Assembly: GCF_017052585.1 (NCBI RefSeq)
Contig: NZ_JAFFHZ010000001.1
Span: 2,956,501-3,020,500 of the forward strand
Direction of reading: 5' to 3'
DNA from: Paenibacillus apiarius
GTDB taxonomy: Bacteria > Bacillota > Bacilli > Paenibacillales > Paenibacillaceae
DNA length: 64,000 bases
Shown here: in pieces, positions 42,707 through 52,008 of the stretch
Layout of the letters: each line of letters starts with the position of its first letter
Position numbering within the stretch: the first letter of the stretch is position 1
The notes under the pieces: generated by a model
The model's database searches: none
Told to the model about the DNA's origin: nothing
What the model saw: the letters and a program-made list of their open reading frames with translations, nothing else
Position numbers and translations under genes: made by a program

Positions 42707-44395
42707 TTGGTGATACGTTCCTATTTTGCGTATTGGCCTGCGCGCATGCCTGCTACACTTTCGGTTCCGGACACGACGCTGAGCGACAATTTGGAAGTTA
42801 CCGCCCGACGCTACCCAGATAAGACAGCCATCATTTATTATGATAATTTTTTCTCCTATCGAACTTTACTGGAAGAGGTAAACCGCATGGCCGCTTATTT
42901 GCTCCATCTGGGTGTTCAAAAAGGCGATCGTGTGCTGTTGTATATGCAGAATAGCCCTCAATTCATTATCTCCTATTACGCGATTTTGCGGTCTGGCGGC
43001 ATCGTCGTGCCGATCAATCCGATGAATCTGGCGGAAGAGCTCTCCTTTTTTATCGAAGACGGCAGCGTGAGAGTCGGCCTGGTCAGTCAGGAGCTGTATC
43101 CGCGTATCGAATCGCTGCTTGCGTCCAGCTGTCTGGAACGCATTATTCTCGCCACTTATTCCGATTACTGCAAGAACGTTGGCGCAGAAGTGCCGGACAT
43201 CGTCAAGGCCCCGCAGCTTGAAGCGGTATCCTCGCAAGTCATCCCATGGACAGAAGCTATGGAGGCCGCAATCGAACCGCGGCCTTTCCCGGATACGGAG
43301 GCGCGTGATCTGGCGGTTCTGCCTTACACTTCCGGCACGACAGGCAAACCGAAGGGCTGCATGCATACGCACAAGTCGGTGCAGGCCAATGTGATATCAA
43401 CCGCATTCTGGGGCGCGCTGACGCCTGAATCGAAGGGGTTGGCGACGCTTCCATTATTCCATGTCAGCGGAATGATTCACAGCATGCATGTGCCTATTTA
43501 TATCGGTGCCACCATGGTAATTATGACGCGGTGGGAACGCAATACGGCAGCGCTGCTGATTGAACGCTATGGTTGTACGCATTGGACTGGAATCAGCACG
43601 ATGATCATTGATTTTCTTGCCAATCCACGCTTGCATCAGTACGACATCAGCTCGCTTACGGTCATTAACGGAGGTGGAGCGGGGCTGCCGGAAGCCGTCG
43701 GCGAGAAGCTGCACCAAGCAACCGGCATTCGGTTTGTGGAAGGATACGGCCTGTCGGAAACAATGGCGCAAACGCACTGCAATCCGATCGACAGGCCGAA
43801 GCTGCAATGTCTCGGCATCCCTGCTTTTGACGTGGACTCCCGCATCATTGATCCTGTGACGCTTGAGGAGAAAGGACCTCATGAAGTAGGGGAAATTATT
43901 ATCAACGGCCCGCAATTATTTCAAGGGTATTGGAATAATCCGGAGGACACGAAGAGCGCTTTCATTGAAGTGGACGGCAAACCGTTTATCCGTACCGGGG
44001 ATATCGGGCGGTATGACGAAGAAGGATATTTCTTCATCGTCGATCGCGTAAAGCGCATGATTAACGCTTCCGGCTTCAAGGTATGGCCAACGGAGGTGGA
44101 ATCGATTCTTTACAAGCACCCGGCCATTCAAGAGGCTTGTGTCATCGGCGTGCCGGATGAGCGAAAGGGAGAGGAAATCAAAGCCTTCGTCGTCCTGTAT
44201 GAAGACAAGCGCGGTACGGTGGAAGCGGGCGATATTATAAGCTGGGCGCAGCAGCATATGGCAGCCTACAAATATCCCCGCATCGTTGAGTTCGTTGCTT
44301 CGCTTCCGATAACCGGCAGCGGCAAAATTTTATGGCGCAAATTGCAGGATGAAGCGTGGGATAAAGCGAAAAAAGAAGGCGCTAATTCCATGTAA
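42707..44395 (+). CDS. Acyl-CoA synthetase (AMP-dependent, class I adenylate-forming)
   Basis: A 562-aa ligase. AMP-binding loop LPYTSGTTGKPKGCMHTH near residue 205, NGGGAGLPEAV, GYGLSET motif (A5), RTGDIGRYDEEGYFFIVDR (A7/A8) and C-terminal ITGSGKILWRKL with the catalytic Lys. It activates a carboxylic acid to acyl-CoA via acyl-AMP. GAGGAGG precedes the TTG at 42707 (GTG at 42710 is the alternative). In this operon it would start the pathway, like LvaE. Confidence 0.92.
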   Translation: MVIRSYFAYWPARMPATLSVPDTTLSDNLEVTARRYPDKTAIIYYDNFFSYRTLLEEVNRMAAYLLHLGVQKGDRVLLYMQNSPQFIISYYAILRSGGIVVPINPMNLAEELSFFIEDGSVRVGLVSQELYPRIESLLASSCLERIILATYSDYCKNVGAEVPDIVKAPQLEAVSSQVIPWTEAMEAAIEPRPFPDTEARDLAVLPYTSGTTGKPKGCMHTHKSVQANVISTAFWGALTPESKGLATLPLFHVSGMIHSMHVPIYIGATMVIMTRWERNTAALLIERYGCTHWTGISTMIIDFLANPRLHQYDISSLTVINGGGAGLPEAVGEKLHQATGIRFVEGYGLSETMAQTHCNPIDRPKLQCLGIPAFDVDSRIIDPVTLEEKGPHEVGEIIINGPQLFQGYWNNPEDTKSAFIEVDGKPFIRTGDIGRYDEEGYFFIVDRVKRMINASGFKVWPTEVESILYKHPAIQEACVIGVPDERKGEEIKAFVVLYEDKRGTVEAGDIISWAQQHMAAYKYPRIVEFVASLPITGSGKILWRKLQDEAWDKAKKEGANSM

Positions 44396-44508
44396 AGAGG
44401 ACGTTGCTGGCAAGTGAGGCTTCTCAGTTCCATTTGTTACCTTTACATGTCTCCATTCTTCAAGATAACATAGAAACAGTTCATTCGACATGAGGAGGAG
44501 AATCACGC

Positions 44509-45084
44509 TTGGAGCCGTCCATGAAAGATAGAATCATCAAGCACAGCATCGCGCTTTTTGAAAAGAAAGGATTCAGTGAAACGTCGATTCAAGACATTGT
44601 CGATACGCTGGGCGTGACAAAAGGAACCTTCTACTATTACTTCACCAGCAAAGAACAACTGCTGACGCAAATTCATCTGCAGTACATTGACCATATCCTT
44701 GAGCAGCAGCGCCGCATTATCGAGCAGCCGGACAAATCATGGAGAGAGAAGCTGTCTGATGTCATCTGCATGTTGATTCAACAAATTGGAGTCCGGGGAG
44801 GAAGCGCACGAATCTTTTTCCGTGAGCTGCTTCATATTACAGGCGGCGACCTGAGCGAAATGAAGGGAAAGCGGGACCAGTTCCGGTTCAACTTTCAATT
44901 GATTATCGAGCAGGGAATGGAGAGCGGAGAGTTCCGCAATGATTTGCCGGCAGATATGATGACGTTCGGTGTTCTTGGCGCTTGCAATTGGTGTTATACA
45001 TGGTTCAAACCGGATGGCCCAGTGAGCGATACCGAGATTGCGTCCATCTATACCGAGATGTTTCTCAATGGGTTGAATAAATAG
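44509..45084 (+). CDS. TetR-family transcriptional regulator
   Basis: A 191-aa protein. N-terminal HTH (FSETSIQDIVDTLGVTKGTF then YYYFTSKEQLL, residues about 22-55) of the TetR/AcrR type, C-terminal ligand domain with a tetracycline-repressor-C-like helical pattern. Preceded by AGGAGGAG; TTG 44509 or ATG 44521 start. Last gene of the acyl-CoA operon, likely autoregulated and repressing the promoter at 38441. Resembles the FadR-like TetR group that senses acyl-CoAs. Confidence 0.9.
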   Translation: MEPSMKDRIIKHSIALFEKKGFSETSIQDIVDTLGVTKGTFYYYFTSKEQLLTQIHLQYIDHILEQQRRIIEQPDKSWREKLSDVICMLIQQIGVRGGSARIFFRELLHITGGDLSEMKGKRDQFRFNFQLIIEQGMESGEFRNDLPADMMTFGVLGACNWCYTWFKPDGPVSDTEIASIYTEMFLNGLNK

Positions 45085-45089
45085 CCAGT

Positions 45090-45120
45090 CCCTTTCCTTT
45101 TGGGAAGGGGTTATCCTTTT
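45090..45120 (+). terminator. Terminator of the acyl-CoA operon
   Basis: CCCTTTCC and GGGAAGGG pair around TTTT, followed by ATCCTTTT. Moderate strength. Confidence 0.6.
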
Positions 45121-45142
45121 CGGCGTTGACACCCATCTGTTT

Positions 45143-45180
45143 AAGAGTGCTTAGGAGCTTATTCCTAAGTGCTCTTTTTA
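45143..45180 (+). terminator. Hairpin terminator at the left edge of duplicated block 2
   Basis: AGAGTGCTTAGGA pairs with TCCTAAGTGCTCT, followed by TTTTTATT. Homologous to the hairpin at 22107-22142. Confidence 0.85.
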
Positions 45181-45285
45181 TTATTTTGTGACAAATTTAT
45201 GAAGTATATGGAAAAATAAAGGACTTATTGCTTGTAGAATAGAAATAAGGAAATGTAACCAAAAATTACAAGGAGGTTCATCACT

Positions 45286-45681
45286 ATGATCACAAAAAAG
45301 AAAGTAGTAGCTGCAGCAACCATTCTTACTTTAGGTTTAGGATTTACAGTAGGATTCACACCGGCTTATGCGCATGCAGACGAATCTTCATCGAAGAGCA
45401 CTTCTATCTCATCTGTTGAGAAACAGGAACAATCACCCTTCACAGGTTATATCATGTTAATCGGCGACAAGTATATGACTGTTGCAGATACTCCCACAAA
45501 AGAAGAAGCAGTGCAAGGAGATTGGAGAGAGCTGGTCGATCAAGGCAAAATATTAGTTGTCCCTATTCCAGAAAATGGAACATATGGAGTGGGAGAAAGA
45601 TTGAATGTCTATTTCAAAGCGATGACTAAGTCACTTCCACCAATTGCGATTTCACCTACTATTGAAAAAATTGTAGAGTAA
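45286..45681 (+). CDS. Small secreted protein, DUF3221/YobA-like, copy 2
   Basis: A 131-aa protein with signal peptide (KKKVVAAATILTLGLGFTV) and the same mature domain as the copy at 22248 (GYIMLIGDKYMTVADTPTKE, then GERLNVYF). Upstream similarity to copy 1 includes the hairpin terminator, a GTGACAAA block and AAGGAGG. Similarity stops at the stop codon. Function unknown; a recent duplication about 23 kb apart. Confidence 0.75.
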   Translation: MITKKKVVAAATILTLGLGFTVGFTPAYAHADESSSKSTSISSVEKQEQSPFTGYIMLIGDKYMTVADTPTKEEAVQGDWRELVDQGKILVVPIPENGTYGVGERLNVYFKAMTKSLPPIAISPTIEKIVE

Positions 45682-45722
45682 TCTAGGTTTTAATTAAGTT
45701 ATTTCAATGAAAAGAAGATGGA

Positions 45723-45762
45723 GAGACCACAGAGGCGTAAGCCGCCAATGTGGTCTCTTTTT
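45723..45762 (+). terminator. Terminator after DUF3221 copy 2
   Basis: Perfect arms GAGACCACA (45723-45731) and TGTGGTCTC (45749-45757), with an inner GGCG/CGCC-like pair, followed by TTTTT. Confidence 0.85.
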
Positions 45763-46061
45763 GGGGTCAGTCAAGAACTTTGTTTAAACACTCCCAGTGA
45801 AAACTTGTGGATTAAGTAGGGCAAATGGGGACGTATTTCCTTCTTGCTTGAAAAATATACGATGAGATTGAAAATTGGAGGCAGTTCACTTCCAAACCCA
45901 TATGGTTCTGCATGGTATCTTACTCACGGCAGGCCATTAACGCTAATCAAGCTCAGGACTATCTTGCTCCATATCGGCACCATTTCCTACGCAGTACCAT
46001 TGATTTGTTCCGCTCCCTTTCATCATTGGCAAGGGATAATTAGGTTCAAAGGCAAAACGTG
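45763..46061. other. Intergenic stretch without recognised gene
   Basis: A forward open frame (45844-46062) exists but has no ribosome site and unnatural composition; I see no supported gene here. Confidence 0.4.
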
Positions 46062-46098
46062 AACGGCCCCCTGCTACGATCGTGAAGGAGGCCGTTTT
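46062..46098. terminator. Bidirectional hairpin between the intergenic stretch and pseudogene
   Basis: AACGGCC and CCT (46062-46072) pair with AGG and GGCCGTT across a 14-nt loop, followed by TTGTTCTTTT on the + strand. Confidence 0.65.
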
Positions 46099-46108
46099 GT
46101 TCTTTTGA

Positions 46109-46796
46109 TTATTTTATTGGTTGGGACCATTCAACAAACTTATTGGCATCTTCAAAGCTTCCATCGTATGGTCCATAACTATCACCAGAAGGCCATCCTG
46201 TACCTTCTGCTTCCATGTACCTCTATTAACAAACGGAGTAATCCAATAAATTATTGAAACATAACCAGATCCTATTTTTGGACCTTCATAAACTGTATCA
46301 ATAGTTCGAGTAATATCACTTGTTAAAGAGCTTTCTACGGCAGCAGAGAGGCCTTTTGCAGATGCAGAACCAGAAACTTTAAAGTTTGAGCTGAGTTTAA
46401 AAGTATCAGTGACTTTTTTAGTTGAACCTGCTGCAACGGAGGTGATTTGTCTAGCTTGTAAAGGAGTTTCTCTTTGGGTGACATTTTTTACAACATTCCA
46501 TTCCAGTCGACTGAAACATCATACCAAGCAGATGGGGTGAAAGTTTCTCTTTTTTCAGTAGGAGCATGGTAAACATTTTCAATTCTAATTTCCTCAGATG
46601 TAGCTTGCTTCGCAATTGCTTGAAGTTCTTTTTGAGTGAGTTTCCCGTCTGCTTTATGGGATATTGTAAATTTCTTTCCATAAGCATTTAAAACGTTAGA
46701 TTGAGATATAGTAGACTGAGCTAGTGCCAAAGAAGCGGATGAAACAGTAAGTAAGACGGCGAAGCATAGAGATGTTATTATTCTTCTTTTCTTCAT
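46109..46796 (-). pseudogene. Secreted protein gene disrupted by frameshifts
   Basis: The intact 5' part (46488-46796) encodes a signal peptide (IITSLCFAVLLTVSSASLAL) and 75 residues ending at VDWNGML-stop. A frameshift at about 46500 restores WNVVKNVTQRETPLQARQIT, KVTDTFKLSSNFKVSG and SIIYWITPFVNRG. A second shift near 46205 restores EGTGWPSGDSYGPYDGSFED ending VEWSQPIK and stop. The repaired product would be about 225 aa, secreted, with a Ser/Thr-rich beta-like pattern reminiscent of pore-forming toxin folds, but the family is not identified. Sequencing error is an alternative for either shift. Confidence 0.75.
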
Positions 46797-46969
46797 GATT
46801 ATACCTCTTATTTATAATATTGTATTTCCTTGTCAATATATCAAACAAAAGTAGATTTTATAAGAAAAATATCCCTTTAATTGATTTTATATGAAAACGG
46901 GCTTAAGATAATGATAGGATTGCCAGTATAGGAAGTACTTAATATAATAACCATATTGAAGAAAGAAAA

Positions 46970-47024
46970 AGGGCATTTCTAGTGAACGAATCGTTAGTAT
47001 TAAACTCACTGGAAGCCCCTTTTT
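46970..47024 (+). terminator. Hairpin terminator, origin unclear
   Basis: GGGCATTTCTAGTGA (46971-46985) pairs with TCACTGGAAGCCC (47006-47018) with two bulges, then CTTTTT. No + strand gene immediately precedes it. Confidence 0.6.
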
Positions 47025-47103
47025 AGAATTAACCCATGTTGTATTAGATCCCATCGAAAAACGGCTTGCGGTATGCTTGCCGGAAGTCGGGAGGTGATTT
47101 TAG

Positions 47104-47340
47104 GTGATTCTTAGGCTAGGTATTATTTCATTTGCTTTTAGCGGTTTTTTCTACACTTGGGAGAGGGTTTCGGCGTTTTTTTCAACTTATATGATGTGGA
47201 TTGGATATGAGGGGGGGAGGGATTTAACTGTTTCATACCCAGCTTTCTTCGACAATTTTTTTGTTCCCTTCTTTTTTTTATTAGGAATTGTTTTATGCAT
47301 TTGTGAGGTAGTTTTTTCAATCAAGAAAAAGAAAAAGTGA
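47104..47340 (+). CDS. Small two-helix membrane protein
   Basis: A 78-aa protein. Helices at about residues 5-22 (IISFAFSGFFYTW) and 52-72 (FFVPFFFLLGIVLCICEVVF), ending KKKKK. GGGAGGTGAT, a perfect match to the anti-SD sequence, lies 5-6 bp before the GTG. No homologue recognised. The terminator-like hairpin upstream and free-standing position suggest a single-gene unit. Confidence 0.6.
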   Translation: MILRLGIISFAFSGFFYTWERVSAFFSTYMMWIGYEGGRDLTVSYPAFFDNFFVPFFFLLGIVLCICEVVFSIKKKKK

Positions 47341-47883
47341 CATTCCTTAACGAGCAAAAGCAGAGGGATGCAGGTTTCCTGAGATTCTGCGTAAGGAGAA
47401 CTAGGGTGATAATGTGTCTAGTGGAATATTTCTTTGTGAATAAGAAAAACGAGTTAGAGTTGTGCTCAATTCCGAAAATAAATGGAAATAGACCGCCTAT
47501 CCAGTAAGGGAGCGGTCTATCTCGGCTCGACTTTGCAGCCGACCGTTTTTATCGCGGTTATTATGCGGAGCCGTGCTAGCAGCACGGTCCCTTGTTCATT
47601 TTTGTAGAATTAGAGCTGCCAAGTACTTCTCTCTACTCTCCCTCTCGTTCAGAAAGGGCATTCCTCCCTCAACTCGTTCAATTCAGTCGACCTTAAGAAC
47701 GTGCAACTGATTCGAAACCGTGCTTTTTGATTTGGACAAGGGTGGAATGGACCATAGCAACTGCATTTGTGCAGTTGTTTTTGCGAAATGCCGCCCTTTA
47801 TGGCGTTTGAAATGCAAATGTGCAGTTCAAAATGAGGCGGCTACCCGTATTCGTGCGATTTCGCGAAAATGAACTGCGCTTTT
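47341..47883. other. Intergenic region left of the IS1182 element
   Basis: No gene recognised. It contains a hairpin ATAGACCGC/GCGGTCTAT (47488-47520) and a second, terminator-like hairpin CAACTGCA/TGCAGTTG with a T-run (47758-47782). The last bases before the IS are GCTTTT. Confidence 0.5.
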
Positions 47884-49452
47884 CAGACTGTTGAAAAATC
47901 GGTTTAAGCGGCAGAATTTAGAGCTAAAGGTTTCGATAAGTTCCTTAATTTGGTTAAAACAACAGGTGGAGTCTTTTGCTTCTGCCCACCTCCGACCTTT
48001 TGGGCCAGGTACCTGGCAATCTTTTTTACATTCTGGGCTATTGCGGTCATGAAAGCTTGTTCCTGCGTTTTAGCTCTCCCGCGGAACTTGCAGCGACGAT
48101 ATCCATGAAGCTCTTTTGCATCTGCAAAGCTTCGTTCTATCGTTTGAGGACGCAACTTATAGGCCGCCTCTCCGGAATGGGTTTTCCGGTACTGAGCGAC
48201 CTTCTCTTTACTCTCTTCCCATATATGTCGTTCGATCTTACGTTGGTGGTTGGCCGATTTCGTACACTGATTGAGCAGGGGGCAGTTTGCACACTCCTGG
48301 GCATTTGACGTGTATTCCCGATACCCTTGTCGATTGGTAGTCGTATACATTAGCATTTTTCCTGCAGGACACAGGTAGCCATTTTCTTCCGCATGGTAGA
48401 TAAACTGTTTCTTCGGAAAAATGTCAGGGGGCGTTGGAGCATTGCGTTCCGCGATAGCCGCAGCGATCTCTAGCTTTAGCGTCTGATCGCATATGTAAGG
48501 CGTCATGTACCCCGAATCCAGCGCGACGGCTTCCAGCGTCGATTGAAATGCAAAGGTTTGGATTTGTCGCTTGAGGCGTTCCACGTAGACGGCAGCGTCA
48601 TTAACATGGCCAGGTGTCACATGGACATCGGTGATAATGTTATATTTATGGTCGACGGTGCGATGGTCGAGATAACAGAATGCCTCCGGTTTACCGCTTC
48701 GTTTCATCAGTCCGCACTCGGGATCGGTTTGACTTACTTTACGTGGTTTTTCCTCCCCGGAAGGCTTCCGGGGAGGAAGGGGCTTTTTTCCGTGGCTCTC
48801 TCGATCCTCGTTGATGGCCTTCTCTAATTCTTTTAGATAGTCATGAGGGGTCTCTTCGAGAACCTGCATCGTGTAGCGATTATTGTTAGCGTTGGCTCGA
48901 ATATGAGTCGAATCGGTCACCAAGAGACGACCATCCACCATCTTATGGTTGATCGCCAGATGTACCATTTCATCAAAAATCTCTTGAAAGAGATTCGTAT
49001 CTTTAAACCGATTATTCCGGTTCCAACTGATCGTCGAGTGATCGGGGACGCGATCGGAGAAACGCAGGCCAAGGAACCAGCGATAAGCAGCATTCGGAAT
49101 GATTTCTTGCTCCAATTGACGTTCAGAGCGTATGCCGTACAAATATCCGATGAGCATCATTTTAAATAATACAACGGGGTCTAAGGCCGGTCGTCCCTTG
49201 GTTTCGCTATAGTAAGGCCGAACTTTTTCCCTGATAAAAGAGAAATCCACATATTTATCGATAAGGCGTAGCAGATGATCTTGAGGTACCAATAAATCCA
49301 TGCAAATAAGTTCCATTTCATTATGAGCTTTGTTTTCGGACTGCTTGCTATTCAACAAGATCACCACACGCCTCTCATCCAAATTAATTACTGATATTGT
49401 ATCATACTAATGCGTTAGTGCACCGAAAAACACGGCTTTTTTCAACAGTCTG
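47884..49452. mobile_element. IS1182-family insertion sequence, complete
   Basis: 1569 bp bounded by inverted ends CAGACTGTTGAAAAA (47884-47898) and TTTTTCAACAGTCTG (49438-49452). The hexamer GCTTTT flanks both sides (47878-47883 and 49453-49458), a possible target duplication. It carries one full-length transposase gene on the minus strand, so it looks recently active. Confidence 0.88.
47904..49382 (-). CDS. IS1182-family transposase
   Basis: A 492-aa DDE transposase. N-terminal DUF772-like region (LVPQDHLLRLIDKYVDFSFI, GRPALDPVVLFKMMLIGYLY), DDE core with VTDSTHIRAN and ALDSGY, a Cys-rich insert YLCPAGKMLMYTT plus ECANCPLLNQCT, and the C-terminal DDE_Tnp_1-type ERSFADAKELHGYRRCKFRG with the catalytic Glu. 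No frameshift. Predicted to be functional. Confidence 0.95.
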   Translation of the reverse strand: MDERRVVILLNSKQSENKAHNEMELICMDLLVPQDHLLRLIDKYVDFSFIREKVRPYYSETKGRPALDPVVLFKMMLIGYLYGIRSERQLEQEIIPNAAYRWFLGLRFSDRVPDHSTISWNRNNRFKDTNLFQEIFDEMVHLAINHKMVDGRLLVTDSTHIRANANNNRYTMQVLEETPHDYLKELEKAINEDRESHGKKPLPPRKPSGEEKPRKVSQTDPECGLMKRSGKPEAFCYLDHRTVDHKYNIITDVHVTPGHVNDAAVYVERLKRQIQTFAFQSTLEAVALDSGYMTPYICDQTLKLEIAAAIAERNAPTPPDIFPKKQFIYHAEENGYLCPAGKMLMYTTTNRQGYREYTSNAQECANCPLLNQCTKSANHQRKIERHIWEESKEKVAQYRKTHSGEAAYKLRPQTIERSFADAKELHGYRRCKFRGRAKTQEQAFMTAIAQNVKKIARYLAQKVGGGQKQKTPPVVLTKLRNLSKPLALNSAA

Positions 49453-49690
49453 GCTTTTTCAGTCCAGCGTGACGAAAGACGCAAAAAGGGAATTTTCAAA
49501 TGTATATTTGCAGTTGAAGACGCTCCCCTTCGCTATTTCATCAACCGTTCGACCATACCATAGAGCGCATCTGGACAATGCTGGCATCGTGGTTACTGAC
49601 CGAAGGGGAGAGTGATTGGAAACTAAAAATTATACCTTGGTGTAGCGGATGCTCTATAATTCACGAATCCTATCAAGGAGTATCCCGTTA

Positions 49691-51760
49691 TCATTCGGTT
49701 TTGAATTTCGAAGCTGCTTCGCTCAGCTCTTTGGTCAGATTGTCAATTTTCTCGATCATGTCAGAAAGCTGCTGGACCATGGCCGATTGCACCTGAATGG
49801 TCGCTGTCACTTCCTGCACGGAAGCCGACACCTCTTCGCCCGAAGCCGATAAGCTCTGAGCGAACTCCATGACATCGTTCTTATCCTGCTCCATATCGGC
49901 CATTTCTTGCGCCAAGCCGTTGATTTGCTCCGTGATATCCATGACGTTCTCCAAAATAACTTGGAAGGATTGCTGCGTCTGGCCGACATAATCATCCTGC
50001 TTGGCGGAGACTTCTTGCAGCTCCTGCACACTATGGTTGGTTTCATCGACCAGATGCAAGTTCTGCTCGATGATGGCATTAATGTCGTTGGATTGCTTAG
50101 CGCTCAGTTCCGCCAGCTTGCGAATTTCTGTAGCGACCACGGCGAACCCCTTGCCGTGCTCTCCGGCGCGCGCGGCTTCGATCGAAGCGTTCAACGCCAG
50201 CAAATTCGTTTGGCTCGCAATCTTCGCGATGGCTTCCGTAATCATGCCGATCTGTTTGGAGCTTGCTTCGAGCTTCTGCGTCATGGCAGAGATTTTGCCC
50301 ACCTCTGCTTCATTTTTGTCGTTGATCTGGATAAGGTTCTCGACCACTTGATTCCCGGCATGGAACACTTCGATAATCTGTTCGGATCTTTCCTTCACAG
50401 ACATGGACGTCCCGTTTATGTAAACGATCTTCTCGCCAAGCCCGTTGAACTTGTTGACGATATGCTCCGTATCTTGGGCTTGCGATTCCATCGCTTTTGC
50501 AATTTCCATCGTTGTGAGGGACGTCTCGTGGATGGATTGCGTGGTTTGCTTGGAAGCGGAATCCAGTTCGTTCGTGCTGGTATTCAAGTGCCGTATCGAG
50601 TTGTTCATGTTGGCAATAAGGTGTTTGTTCTGTTCGACCATCACCGTAAAGCTGTCCGCCAGGTCTTTGAATTCACTCTCATATTTTCCGGCGGCCACAA
50701 CCGTCAGGTCACCTGCAGCCAATCTCTTGAACAGCCCGGTCAATCTGATAATCGGATTGGTAATCGAGCGGGAGATCAACAGACCTGCTCCCAAGAAAAG
50801 CAGCAATGCCACCACGGTAATAATGCTAATGTTCAGCAGCAATTTATTGAGCGGACGCTTGATGTTTTCGTAGCTGTCTTGCACGACTACAACCCAATCG
50901 GCACCGGGAATCTTCGTGTAGCGAATATAGTTGTCTGGATCGTCGATATCGCCGCGCAATATTTCCTCTGTTGGCGCGCTGCCCAGCACTCCGGCAAATT
51001 TGGCGGCTTCTACTTTTTGCCCCTCCATTTTCTTATCTGCATAATGGTAAATGACCGTTCCGTTCCGGCTCGTAATAAAGATCCTTCCTTGGTCGGCTTC
51101 GCCTGCCTGTTGCAACTGGTTCACAAAAAATGAGGTGCTGACGGTGGCAATATAGACGCCCTTCACACCGCCATCCTCTGCTTGAATGGGTTGAGCGAAT
51201 ACAACGACCTGATTGCCCGTGCTCTTGGAAATAATCGCATCGCTTATGAATGCTTTCCCGCCCATGGCCGCTGTGAAATATTCGCGGTCTGTACGGCTTT
51301 GCTGAATGGCGTCTTTATTCGAGCTTGCAATGACGAGGCCGTTGGCATCGATAATTTGAAACGCCTCGACTCCATGGCTGCCCTGGCTGCTTTTTGCCAA
51401 CAGCTCATTGGCTTTTACAAAGAGAGGATTGTTATTCGAGAAAAAATCAGCCTCAGGCAACTCATTCTTCGCGCGCAGCTGCAGCAAATCGACAAACGTG
51501 CGATGAATCGAGCCCAGATAAATCGATTGCTCTTCGAGCCGCACTGCTGACCATAGGCCTTCTCCAATGCGATCGGCATTGAGCTGCATGCTGTTCTTGC
51601 TTTCCTTCAAGAGCAAATCGGAACTGAACCAAAATAATAGAGAGCTGGTTCCAACTAACATAATTACGGCTAAAGCGCCGATGAGCATCGGCAGCTTGAT
51701 TTGCAGCGACATGTTGGCAAAGCGAATGTTCCATCCTTTTCGTGTTGGCATGTTTGTCAA
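49691..51760 (-). CDS. Methyl-accepting chemotaxis protein (dCache sensor)
   Basis: A 689-aa chemoreceptor. Membrane helices at about 29-50 and 303-325; between them a periplasmic-type double Cache sensor ([40 protein letters not shown]). HAMP 326-380, then a long cytoplasmic coiled coil with the signalling tip [20 protein letters not shown] and [19 protein letters not shown] near 520-560. It senses a small molecule outside the cell and signals to CheA/CheW. Stand-alone; ligand unknown. Confidence 0.94.
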   Translation of the reverse strand: MTNMPTRKGWNIRFANMSLQIKLPMLIGALAVIMLVGTSSLLFWFSSDLLLKESKNSMQLNADRIGEGLWSAVRLEEQSIYLGSIHRTFVDLLQLRAKNELPEADFFSNNNPLFVKANELLAKSSQGSHGVEAFQIIDANGLVIASSNKDAIQQSRTDREYFTAAMGGKAFISDAIISKSTGNQVVVFAQPIQAEDGGVKGVYIATVSTSFFVNQLQQAGEADQGRIFITSRNGTVIYHYADKKMEGQKVEAAKFAGVLGSAPTEEILRGDIDDPDNYIRYTKIPGADWVVVVQDSYENIKRPLNKLLLNISIITVVALLLFLGAGLLISRSITNPIIRLTGLFKRLAAGDLTVVAAGKYESEFKDLADSFTVMVEQNKHLIANMNNSIRHLNTSTNELDSASKQTTQSIHETSLTTMEIAKAMESQAQDTEHIVNKFNGLGEKIVYINGTSMSVKERSEQIIEVFHAGNQVVENLIQINDKNEAEVGKISAMTQKLEASSKQIGMITEAIAKIASQTNLLALNASIEAARAGEHGKGFAVVATEIRKLAELSAKQSNDINAIIEQNLHLVDETNHSVQELQEVSAKQDDYVGQTQQSFQVILENVMDITEQINGLAQEMADMEQDKNDVMEFAQSLSASGEEVSASVQEVTATIQVQSAMVQQLSDMIEKIDNLTKELSEAASKFKTE

Positions 51761-51962
51761 CTCCTGCTGTGATTAGTATGCATCCTAGGTGTACCCCTTA
51801 GCGTATGTTTCGGGTGATCTCCTCCTTTATTTTCTCGGTTGGGTATTGCAGGTGAAAGGCTGACGAATGGCACAATTACGGGGGCGTATGTCTATTAAAC
51901 ATAAATTAGTGCCTGTTGATCTATCGGTAAATTAAGCTAATATCATGAAGCTGCGGCTCCGC

Positions 51963-52001
51963 AAAAAAAGCTGCCCCAAGGTCTTAGACCCCGAGGCAGC
52001 C
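51963..52001 (-). terminator. Rho-independent terminator of the exported-protein operon
   Basis: GGCTGCC and GGGGTC on the minus strand pair with GACC and GGGGCAGC, followed by seven T (A-run 51963-51969), just past the stop at 52009. Confidence 0.88.
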
Positions 52002-52008
52002 TTTCCGC

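Noticed and set aside
45844-46062. 72-aa forward open frame
   Set aside because: No ribosome site, mixed composition, and it ends at a terminator hairpin; not supported.
49907-51133. 408-aa plus-strand open frame
   Set aside because: Antisense shadow of the chemoreceptor gene.
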